Of a stretch of DNA of 47,283 nucleotides, positions 33,334 through 41,228 are shown one piece after another. The translations under genes and the position numbers were made by a program. Source of the stretch: Planctomycetota bacterium. GTDB taxonomy: Bacteria > Planctomycetota > UBA8108 > JACQVS01. Under the pieces are notes generated by a model that was given only the letters and a program-made list of their open reading frames with translations, ran no database searches and was not told the DNA's origin. The DNA lies in assembly GCA_028280485.1 (NCBI GenBank), contig JANQLS010000156.1:1-47283 (forward strand). Direction: 5' to 3'. How positions within the stretch are numbered: position 1 is the first letter of the stretch; the number at the start of each line of letters is the position of its first letter.

Positions 33334-36174
33334 ATGGATTTCGAACATTTAAAAGATTTGGTGTCACAAGAAAGCAAATCCATTATCTACTGCTCGGAAT
33401 GTGGAGAGAGCCTCGAAGTCGATATCCCACGCGAAACTTCAACTCAAGAATTTCAAATCGCTTGCCCTCACTGCCAATCTTCAGTCACCCTCAAACCGCC
33501 TCCAAGTCCATTCCCTCAAGTAGGAACCCAACTCGATCACTATTTAATACTCGAAGAGATCGCCCACGGTGGAAGCTCTATCGTGTTCAAGGCAAAAGAC
33601 CAGCGAGATCAGAAGTTTGTAGCGATTAAAATTTTAAAGGCTTCCGAAGAGGAGCCTCAACGCATCACTCGGTTATTTCGAGAAGCGCAAGCCTTAGAGA
33701 AACTGGATCTTCCTGCTCTCACTAAAATTTATCAATTCGGTCATTCTGGCCCCTACGCTTATCTCGTTATGGAATTTGTGGACGGACCGACTCTGAGAAA
33801 AGCCTCCTTAAATCTAAAGCAATTCGTTGAAGCCTTAGTGGAGGTCTCTGAAGCTTTAGAAAAAGTTCACGAACTCGGAATCGTGCATCGAGATGTAAAA
33901 CCCGAAAACATTTTGATCCATCCCGATGGCTTAGTAAAAATTGTCGACTTCGGAATCGCTCGAATTCCGGGGCACACCCTTACGATCACCCGCGAGGGTC
34001 AACTCGCTGGAACACCGCGATACATGGCTCCCGAGCACCTCAAAGGCGAGATGGCCAGCCCCCACCTCGATCAGTACGCCTTAGGAGTCATCCTGTTTGA
34101 ACGCTTAGCGGGCCGGGCTCCGTTCGAAGGGGAGTCGATCGAACAAGTGGTCAGCTCCATTCTCTCGGGAAATGCTCTTCGACCCGCGGACTACAATGAA
34201 AATGCTGATTCGAAACTCGAAGCGATCGCTCTTAAAGCGATGGCCGTTCAATCCAAAGATCGCTTCAGTTCCTTAAAAGAATTCCATGCAGAACTTCGAC
34301 GTTGGCTCAACAACCAACCCACCCTCACTCGAATTCCTTCTCCCTGGAAACGGTACGTAAAAAACAACTCTTGGTCCGTAGGACTCACCGCAGCCAGTAT
34401 CATCCTTGTCGCGATTGCATTTTTCGCGGTGACTTGGAGTATAGAGGCCAATCGAATAAAAGAAATTCGATCTCGAGTACTCGCCAAAACGACGTCTCTA
34501 CTTGAAGGCTATGAAAAAGCTCTGCTGACACCACCAGAATCCTTCAAAGAAGAGCGGGAAAAACTTGCAGAAGAAATTACTGAACTAGAGAAGCTTAAAA
34601 ATCAAATCCCCAAACTCAAAGAGATTTCCTTTTGTATCAATCTTCTCCGGTTTCGATTAACCGAACCGCCTGAAAACTGGGAACAACTTTATAGAGGAGA
34701 GGAATGGAAAGATTCACCCATCGCCAATCAACTTTACTTACATCGCGCGATGACCGTAGCGGAGTATTGGCTTCGCCCTCCCTTACACCATGATTTACAA
34801 AAGGTAATCAGCTGGAGAAAAAATCACGAGCGCGCTTCAAAGTGGATTCGTGAAGATCTAAATAATATCCGCCAACAGAAAGTTGTAATCTCCTCGGGGC
34901 AACAACAATTCTTCGATGCTTTCCTGCAGCTCTCAGCTCCTGATTTCGGAAAAACAGAGGAACTCTGCAAAAAGAGCTTAGCTTCTACTGAACTGAATCA
35001 ATCTCAGCGGGCAGATGTTTATCAAATTTTAGGCATCTACCATCTGATCAGAAAAGTACACTCCAAGGCGAACAAAGCCTTCAGCGAAGCTGCCAATATC
35101 AAAAGAAGCGATGCTCATTGCCTCCTCGGCTTAACCTTGAGTTATTTAGATCCCCAGCCCCGAGACCTTCAACAGGTATTAAAGATTCTCGATACCGTCA
35201 AGTCACTCGAAGCCCCCCATCCAAGTACAGCTTACTTAACGGGGTATTTTTGGATGTTGGAAGGAGCTCGATTACTCGATCAAAATGATAAGTCTGGCTG
35301 GCGATATTACGACAAGGCAATAACAGAGTTCCAGCGAGCTACGAAGTGCTCCACTCCCATTGCTGCCTTTAAAAAACTGGCCAGCCTTCACACCACTCGA
35401 GCTTACTATCACCTCCAACACCAAGAAAATGAAGCCGCTGAAAAAGAGGCAAAGTTAGCCATCGAATATACCAACAGAGTCTTCAAAGCTGACCATTCCT
35501 CCCGCGAAACGATCATTGCTTCAATCCGCGCTCAACACTTTCTCAAGGTTACTTCAGGTTCATCTTTTACTGAAGGTGTTCCATCCAGCCTAGATAAACT
35601 CAATCAGAGTATCCAATCGAGCCCTCAAGCCATCGACCTCCTGCTTGAGAGAGCATCCTTAAATATCCACCAGGCTAAAAAAGACCATTCGGAACAAGCA
35701 CTCAGCTATATCGAAGTTGCGAAGAAAGACCTTCTTAAAGTCATCGAACTGAATCAAGAGTCTTATCGTGGGCATGAGACTCTGGGAAACCTCTATTTAT
35801 TCCAATCAAAATGGTCACCTCGTCCTGTAGAACAAATTCAAAAAGCAGAATCCCATTTCACTCAAGCGCTGATGACGGGAGGAAGCCAGCGCTTATCGAT
35901 TCAAATTTCCCGAGCGATCGCCCGGCACACCTTAGCTTCCGAAACCAAAAACATTTCATTGCTGCGCTCGGCTCTCAACGATTTAGAAGAAGTCGTCTCA
36001 AAAGCTTCAAAACACAGCCTCGCTCGACTTGAATTAGGAAAAGTATTGTGGAAACTGGGTGATACCGCTGCCGCTAATGATCAATTTCAACAAGCACAAA
36101 CCTTAAATCCACAACTCGAAAAGGAAATTGAAGCTTTCCAATCCACCTCCCAAGATCGATCTTCCCCTAGATGA
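33334..36174 (+). CDS. Transmembrane Ser/Thr protein kinase with zinc ribbon and TPR ectodomain
   Basis: 946 residues. The N-terminus has a zinc ribbon (Cys20, Cys23, Cys44, Cys47). The Hanks-type kinase domain (about 70-325) carries a Gly-rich loop at 76-87, Lys99 (AIKIL), catalytic HRDVKPEN (185-192) with Asp187, DFG at 205-207 and GTPRYMAPEH at 227-235, so it should be active. One membrane segment lies at 347-369. The outer part (about 380-946) is helical, with TPR-like repeats in the last half (YQILGIYHLIRKVHSKANKAFSEAANI, GKVLWKLGDTAAANDQFQQAQTLNP). The glycine-rich loop has GGSSIVFKA, with Ser for the third Gly. It probably senses through the TPR part and phosphorylates cytoplasmic targets, the sigma factor encoded upstream being the first candidate. 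It overlaps the next gene by 4 bases (ATGA). Confidence 0.93.
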   Translation: MDFEHLKDLVSQESKSIIYCSECGESLEVDIPRETSTQEFQIACPHCQSSVTLKPPPSPFPQVGTQLDHYLILEEIAHGGSSIVFKAKDQRDQKFVAIKILKASEEEPQRITRLFREAQALEKLDLPALTKIYQFGHSGPYAYLVMEFVDGPTLRKASLNLKQFVEALVEVSEALEKVHELGIVHRDVKPENILIHPDGLVKIVDFGIARIPGHTLTITREGQLAGTPRYMAPEHLKGEMASPHLDQYALGVILFERLAGRAPFEGESIEQVVSSILSGNALRPADYNENADSKLEAIALKAMAVQSKDRFSSLKEFHAELRRWLNNQPTLTRIPSPWKRYVKNNSWSVGLTAASIILVAIAFFAVTWSIEANRIKEIRSRVLAKTTSLLEGYEKALLTPPESFKEEREKLAEEITELEKLKNQIPKLKEISFCINLLRFRLTEPPENWEQLYRGEEWKDSPIANQLYLHRAMTVAEYWLRPPLHHDLQKVISWRKNHERASKWIREDLNNIRQQKVVISSGQQQFFDAFLQLSAPDFGKTEELCKKSLASTELNQSQRADVYQILGIYHLIRKVHSKANKAFSEAANIKRSDAHCLLGLTLSYLDPQPRDLQQVLKILDTVKSLEAPHPSTAYLTGYFWMLEGARLLDQNDKSGWRYYDKAITEFQRATKCSTPIAAFKKLASLHTTRAYYHLQHQENEAAEKEAKLAIEYTNRVFKADHSSRETIIASIRAQHFLKVTSGSSFTEGVPSSLDKLNQSIQSSPQAIDLLLERASLNIHQAKKDHSEQALSYIEVAKKDLLKVIELNQESYRGHETLGNLYLFQSKWSPRPVEQIQKAESHFTQALMTGGSQRLSIQISRAIARHTLASETKNISLLRSALNDLEEVVSKASKHSLARLELGKVLWKLGDTAAANDQFQQAQTLNPQLEKEIEAFQSTSQDRSSPR

Positions 36175-37340
36175 CCTCGATTTCTCCTGGTGACTCCATT
36201 CAAATTATTGAGGTTCAATCTCAACGCGAGCTTCAACAGTTCATCCAGCTTCCATACGAGCTTTATCGTAAGGATCCTCTATGGGTTCCACCCCTGAAGG
36301 TGATGATGAAGGACTTGTTGTCCAAAAAGAAAAACCCCTTCTTTGAACACGCCACCAGTGCCTACTTCATCGCTCAACAAAATGGAAAGGTCGTAGGCAG
36401 AATCGCCGCGATTCACAATCGAGGCTACAACGAATACCAAAACGATCAAACGGGATTCTTCGGATTCTTTGAAACGATCGATGATCTCAAGGTTTCCACA
36501 GCTCTCCTGAAGACCACCGAAGCTTGGATCAAAAAGAGAAACCTATCTTCGCTGAGAGGCCCGACCTCGTTTTCGACGAACGAGGAATGTGGCTTGGTCG
36601 TCGGAGGCACGGAAACTCCTCCCACCGTCCTTTGTCCGCACAATCTTCCTTACTACGAATCCCATCTCCTCAATGCGGGTTTTAAAAAAGTTAAAGACTT
36701 ACTGAACTATCAGAAGGATGCGACTTCCCCTCCCGAACGCTTCGAACGCCTAAAATCGTTGTTGGAAAGGCGACACGGCATCAAGACGAGACCCCTGAAC
36801 ATGCGCACATTTTGGCAGGATGTTCAACGCTTGAAAGACCTCTACAAGGATGCCTGGGAAAAGAATTGGGGCTTTGTCCCGATGACGGAAGCAGAGCTCA
36901 ATAAACTCGCCAAAGACTTAAAACCCTTTTTACATCCGAATTTGGCTTTATTCGCTGAGAAAGAAGGAACGCCTATCGGAGTCGCCATCGCCCTTCCCGA
37001 TGTCAACGTCGCCCTTCAATCGAATCGAAAGGGGAGCTTACTTCCAGGGCTATGGAGTCTTTTTAAACATAAAAATAAGATCGATCGCCTGCGCATCATC
37101 TTACTGGGAGTCTTAAAAGAATACCGCCGAACGGGCGCTGATGCTCTACTCTGCTCTGAGATTTGGAACAATGCCCTTCAACTGGGCTACACGTGGGGCG
37201 AAGCCGGTTGGATCTTAGAAGACAATCACATGATGAATAACGCCTTAAAGCGGATGGGTTTTGAAGCGTATAAGACGCTAAGGCTGTATGAGAAGGAGAT
37301 CATTTCAAGCCCGAAGCGTGAGCGAGGGACAGGTCTATAA
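36171..37340 (+). CDS. GNAT-like protein of the PYxLYKxDPxWVPPL family
   Basis: 389 residues, overlapping the kinase stop by 4 bases, so translation is likely coupled. The N-terminus QLPYELYRKDPLWVPPLK, then KKNPFFEHATSAYFIAQQNGKVVGRIAAIHNRGYNE and GFFGFFETIDD, mark a family of YghO-like proteins with a GNAT fold. In the second half LRGPTSFSTNEECGLVVGG and PPTVLCPHNLPYYESHLLNAGFKKVKDL are also typical. Members are predicted acyltransferases, mostly of unknown substrate; some lie with lipid genes. The last 12 or so residues (SSPKRERGTGL and neighbours) are encoded by one arm of a REP-like repeat (from 37305), so the natural C-terminus was probably different. Its place after a kinase suggests a regulated modification enzyme, which is inference. 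Confidence 0.85.
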   Translation: MTSISPGDSIQIIEVQSQRELQQFIQLPYELYRKDPLWVPPLKVMMKDLLSKKKNPFFEHATSAYFIAQQNGKVVGRIAAIHNRGYNEYQNDQTGFFGFFETIDDLKVSTALLKTTEAWIKKRNLSSLRGPTSFSTNEECGLVVGGTETPPTVLCPHNLPYYESHLLNAGFKKVKDLLNYQKDATSPPERFERLKSLLERRHGIKTRPLNMRTFWQDVQRLKDLYKDAWEKNWGFVPMTEAELNKLAKDLKPFLHPNLALFAEKEGTPIGVAIALPDVNVALQSNRKGSLLPGLWSLFKHKNKIDRLRIILLGVLKEYRRTGADALLCSEIWNNALQLGYTWGEAGWILEDNHMMNNALKRMGFEAYKTLRLYEKEIISSPKRERGTGL

Positions 37341-37466
37341 ACCACGAAAAAATGCTAATAAGCCCTGAGGTGTAGCGCAAGCGACTTTCTTAACTCAATC
37401 GGAAGCCTCAAGCACGATCAAAAGAGTAGAGTAATAAAAAACACTCGCTGACGCTTCGCGCTTGGA
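37305..37466. repeat. Inverted pair of the CCCGAAGCG family overlapping a gene end
   Basis: Left arm 37305-37330 (TCAAGCCCGAAGCGTGAGCG) lies inside the coding region. The right arm 37441-37466 is its diverged inverted copy. The pair spans the gap between convergent genes ending at 37340 and 37476. Confidence 0.75.
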
Positions 37467-37475
37467 ATGATGTTA

Positions 37476-38801
37476 CTACACCAACTCCCCAATCGGCTTA
37501 TGCCCATCCACCAAGTAATGGGGTCGGCCCGTATGATCTTCGATGGTCGTAGTGTCGACGTCGATACCTAAATTGTGGTACATGGTGGCGAGGACTTCAC
37601 CAATGTGTACAGGACGTTCTACTGCTTCACCCGCTAATCGATCCGTCCTACCGATGACTTGCCCTGTCTTCATTCCCCCACCGGCGAGAAGAGCACAAGA
37701 AACTCGCGGCCAGTGATCGCGACCGGCGTTTTTATTGATCTTCGGAGTTCGGCCGAATTCTCCCCAGATAACAACGGAGACATCTTTATCTAATCCGCGA
37801 TCATGAATATCGTCGACCAATGCGGTCACCGCTTGATCGAACATAGGAAGGTCTTCCCGTGCCGTTTTAAAGTTGTTCCCGTGATAATCCCAAAAACCAA
37901 AAGCAACGGTGACGCAGCGCACACCCGCTTCGACTAAACGTCGAGCCATCAAGAATTGCTCATTGATTCGCGGCGCGGCATCGCCCCTGACTCGAGGATC
38001 TCCCTTGCCGTACCGAGCGAGCAACTTGGGATCTTCTTTGCTGACATCTAAAGCTTCTGTAAGCGTACTGGAAGTTAAGAGTCCAAAAGCTTGTTTGTTA
38101 AAATCATCCAAGGCAGACATCAAGCCTGAGGCATCGGTTTCACGCTTGAAGTGATCTAAACTTGCTAACAATGATTTACGATCATTCAATCGATCGACTG
38201 AGATACCCTGGAGAGTCATGTCACTCTTCCCATCCCCCGTCGGTCGAAAAGACTTGTGGCTGAATCCTAAAAAGCCCGGCCCCGATGAATTGTAGGGTCG
38301 ATGCTTCATTCGTGGCTCTAAACCCACGAAAGGAGGGATTCCCGAACGGGTTGAGCCGAGGAGCTTGGAAGCTACTGATCCAAACGAGGGAGCATCTTTC
38401 ATCTTCCGTTCGGAGCGACCACTCATGCATTGGAAATCATCGTGGCCTCCATCGGAACCGATGATCGTTCGAATCGTGGCGAACTTATCCATACGTTTAG
38501 CGAGCAGGGGAAGATGCTCACAAATTTGAAGTCCATCGACATTGGTGTTGATCGGACGGAACTCGCCTCGGTACTCCAGAGGAGCGTCAATCTTCAAATC
38601 GACCATATCTTGATGGGGAGGGCCACCGGGGAGGTAGATCATGATGATCGATTTGTGCGATTTCTTAATTCCGGATTGAGCTTCGGCCTGAAGGATATTT
38701 GGAAGCGATAGACCTCCCATTCCTAGGGCGCCGATCCGCAAAAAATTGCGTCGTGAAACTCCATCACAAAATAAGGATTCATTCCCAGGGATCGTCAGCA
38801 T
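37476..38801 (-). CDS. DUF1501 Tat-exported protein, orphan copy
   Basis: 441 residues from the ATG at 38801, which has GGAGAGG about 7 bases upstream. The frame also opens at a TTG at 38816. A Tat leader SRRNFLRIGALGMGGLSLP is followed by the DUF1501 domain: IMIYLPGGPPHQDMVDLKIDAP, CMSGRSERKMKDAPSFGS, MARRLVEAGVRCVTVAFGFWDYHGNNF and SVVIWGEFGRTPKINKNAGRDHWP. Compared with the copy at 9903 it belongs to another subfamily, with LPGGPPHQDM in place of HGGPSQVD. No DUF1553/PSCyt partner is adjacent; neighbours are an acetyltransferase-like gene (convergent) and, divergently, a Tat protein of unknown function. An exported metal-dependent hydrolase-like role is possible but unproven. Confidence 0.92.
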   Translation of the reverse strand: MLTIPGNESLFCDGVSRRNFLRIGALGMGGLSLPNILQAEAQSGIKKSHKSIIMIYLPGGPPHQDMVDLKIDAPLEYRGEFRPINTNVDGLQICEHLPLLAKRMDKFATIRTIIGSDGGHDDFQCMSGRSERKMKDAPSFGSVASKLLGSTRSGIPPFVGLEPRMKHRPYNSSGPGFLGFSHKSFRPTGDGKSDMTLQGISVDRLNDRKSLLASLDHFKRETDASGLMSALDDFNKQAFGLLTSSTLTEALDVSKEDPKLLARYGKGDPRVRGDAAPRINEQFLMARRLVEAGVRCVTVAFGFWDYHGNNFKTAREDLPMFDQAVTALVDDIHDRGLDKDVSVVIWGEFGRTPKINKNAGRDHWPRVSCALLAGGGMKTGQVIGRTDRLAGEAVERPVHIGEVLATMYHNLGIDVDTTTIEDHTGRPHYLVDGHKPIGELV

Positions 38802-39228
38802 GACGGACCTCTCCAATCGTTGGTTTTCTTTGCGCTGTTTCTTTTAGTGGTCTCTTGGCTAAGTAGCCAATTGATCAAGGAATAGAATAACGTCACCTGG
38901 CCACTCAAAACAAGAAAACTTATTCCACTTTTCTCCCCATCTTATTTATTGGTAACTACTTACTCTCCTGATCCCAAGTAAAAACGTCTCAATTAGAGGT
39001 TATTCTTACTTTCTTAGTACTGATCCCTCGCTAAAGCTTCGGGCTTGGAAGGTTGGAAATTTCATTCATAGTTTTTAGATGGATAAAGCTATTTCCTTAA
39101 TTCAGGAATTGTTATTAAGATGGATCCCGCCCTCCAAGCCCGAAGCTTTAGCGAGGGATAAATGAAGCACCAATTAGCTTCAAAATTAATTTAATCTAAG
39201 AATTTACAGCCTCTGAGAAGGACTCAAA
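38802..39228. other. Divergent intergenic region with a REP-like pair (39023-39159)
   Basis: In this 427-base gap the only recognisable structure is an inverted pair of the CCCGAAGCG family. The left arm is 39023-39052 (ATCCCTCGCTAAAGCTTCGG...) and the right arm 39131-39159, nearly perfect over 29 bases. Between 38819 and 39000 nothing was recognised. No promoter could be assigned. Confidence 0.75.
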
Positions 39229-40794
39229 ATGAAGCGCTCACAAAGCCGACGACGTTTCTTGAAATCAACGACTGCCTCCACTTTAGCCGGAGGACTCCTC
39301 GGATCGAGTGGATTAGAATTCTTAAATCACGCGTCCTTGAGGCCGATCTCAGCAGAAGAAACTCAATTGGATCCCAAAGTCGTTCGTCTCCAACCTGAGA
39401 TCGAACCCTTGGTACGTTTACTAGAGGACACTCCTCGTAATCGGCTCCTGGAAGAAGTCGGTCAACGCATCAAAAAGGGAGTCTCCTACAAAGAAATATT
39501 AGCCGCACTCCTTCTCGCTGGAGTTCGAAACGTCCAGCCCCGCCCCGCGGTAGGTTTCAAGTTTCACTCGGTCTTAGTCGTGAACTCGGCTCACTTGGCG
39601 AGCATGTCATCCCCTGATCAACACCGATGGCTTCCGATCTTTTGGGCGCTCGATTATTTCAAGTCGGCGCAAGCTCGCGACGTCCAAGAAGGTAATTGGA
39701 CGATGGGCCCCGTCGATGAAGGTAAAGTGCCCCAAGCTCACGGAGCCAGAAAAGCTTTTCAAGAAGCGATGGCCAATTGGGATGTGGAAGCCGCCGACAC
39801 CGCTATAGCCGGCTTTAGTCGAACTCACGGCATGCAAGAAGTCTTCGAAGAGTTCTTTAAGTTAGGCGCCCGTGATTTCAGATCGATCGGCCACAAGATC
39901 ATTTTTGTCTCCAATGCTTGGCGAACATTGAGCTTGATCGGCCAACAACACGCTGAACCCGTCCTCAGATCATTAGCCTACGCTCTTCTTCAACATGAAG
40001 GAGATAATCCTCAGAAGCGAGATGACGAGAGAGATCGCCCCGGCCGCCTCAACCTAAAAAAGATCGATAAAATTTGCGCCAAATGGGCGGGAGGAGGAAA
40101 GAAAGACCCTGAAGCGACGAACGCGCTAGTCGAGAGTCTCTCCCATCAAAATGAATACGAGTGTAGCGACAAGGTTGCCCAGCTTTTAGAGAAGGGTGTT
40201 CATCCTCAATCGATTTGGGATGCATTATTTCAAGTGGCTTCCGATCAAGTCCTGAGAAAACCAGGAATCATCTCGCTTCACACGGTGACGACGCTCAACG
40301 CTATCAACTTCGCCTTCCAAACCACTGGGAATACCAAAACGAGAGCCTTCCTTCTCCTACAAGCTGCCTCCTTCGTTCCCCTCTTTAGAAAAGCAGCCAT
40401 CAGTCGTGGAGGAGAGTTCCCCGAGTACTCCATCGCAGGATTAAACGACGAACTCCTCAAAGAGAAAATCGTTCCCGAGAGAGCCGAAATTTTCGACACC
40501 TTAGGAAGCAATCATTTACAAGCGACACTCAAGGCCTATCAATATTTGAACAACGCACCCGGCGATGGATCTCAGGCAGCAAAAAATCTCATTCACGACG
40601 CCAGAGTCTTAGTCTTTTTAAAGGGGAATGACGCTCACGACTACAAGTACAGCTCGGCTTGCTTAGAGGATTATTTCCATTTGAGCCCCGCAGTGAGAAA
40701 TCGATATCTCGCTGCCTGCTTGCCCTTGCTCCAAAATTCCAAGGCAAAGAACAACCCCTTGGTGAAGAGGACTCAGGAAGCGTTTAAAGTTTAG
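39229..40794 (+). CDS. Tat-exported helical protein of unknown function
   Basis: 521 residues. A clear twin-arginine leader SRRRFLKSTTASTLAGGLLG starts at about residue 5. The mature protein is all helical, with LLEEVGQRIKKGVSYKEILAALLLAGVRNVQPRPAVGFKFHSVLVVNSAHLA, His/Asp-rich surfaces (SSPDQHRW, GKVPQAHGARKAF, LALLQHEGD-like repeats) and a series resembling HEAT or similar alpha-solenoid repeats. Conserved-looking His residues in FKFHSV, SAHLA and SHQNEYECSD could bind a metal or haem. I know the type from planctomycete genomes but cannot name a function. Export by Tat suggests the protein folds around a cofactor before crossing. It is divergent from the orphan DUF1501 gene. The TAG stop at 40792 is the first triplet of a REP-like repeat. 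Confidence 0.8.
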   Translation: MKRSQSRRRFLKSTTASTLAGGLLGSSGLEFLNHASLRPISAEETQLDPKVVRLQPEIEPLVRLLEDTPRNRLLEEVGQRIKKGVSYKEILAALLLAGVRNVQPRPAVGFKFHSVLVVNSAHLASMSSPDQHRWLPIFWALDYFKSAQARDVQEGNWTMGPVDEGKVPQAHGARKAFQEAMANWDVEAADTAIAGFSRTHGMQEVFEEFFKLGARDFRSIGHKIIFVSNAWRTLSLIGQQHAEPVLRSLAYALLQHEGDNPQKRDDERDRPGRLNLKKIDKICAKWAGGGKKDPEATNALVESLSHQNEYECSDKVAQLLEKGVHPQSIWDALFQVASDQVLRKPGIISLHTVTTLNAINFAFQTTGNTKTRAFLLLQAASFVPLFRKAAISRGGEFPEYSIAGLNDELLKEKIVPERAEIFDTLGSNHLQATLKAYQYLNNAPGDGSQAAKNLIHDARVLVFLKGNDAHDYKYSSACLEDYFHLSPAVRNRYLAACLPLLQNSKAKNNPLVKRTQEAFKV

Positions 40795-41130
40795 TAGTCG
40801 GCTCACCCCGTGAGCCGGAACTGCAATCGCATTCGCCCGAATTTGGGAATGAATCCCCGTAGCCGAATTTGTAAAAATTTGGCCGGCAAGCGTATACCCC
40901 CCCAATCTCTAGCGAGAGGGACTACACGCTCCACAAATCAGCTTACAGGGAGGTTGTGAAATTTTTAAGACTCCCGAATTAACTAGCCCGAAGCGCTAGC
41001 GAGGGGCCAGGGTTTTCATTCCAGCCCCTCGCTAGCGCTTCGGGCTAGTTAAGGCCGTATTTCTTCTAGATTGGAATCCGACACAAACTAAGCTTGATAA
41101 AAATTCACAACCACGGGGCAAGCCGACTAC
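40792..41130. repeat. Nested stack of three REP-like families
   Basis: An outer type A pair has its left arm at 40792-40818 and a decayed right arm at 41111-41130. Inside it sit a third-family copy with left arm 40859-40885 (GTAGCCGAATTTG) and a worn right side near 40901-40927, and a perfect CTAG-CCCGAAGCG pair with 29-base arms at 40979-41007 and 41024-41052 around a 16-base loop. This fills nearly all of the 434-base gap before 41229. Arm decay suggests the outer pair is oldest and the perfect inner pair the most recent. Confidence 0.82.
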
Positions 41131-41228
41131 TTTTATTTTTTACATAGCTTGAGAGTCTTAAGTACGAGAGAATAGAAGATGTCACCGGGTCTTGACGAAT
41201 TCCACTCTCTATTCCAAAAAGATTACTC

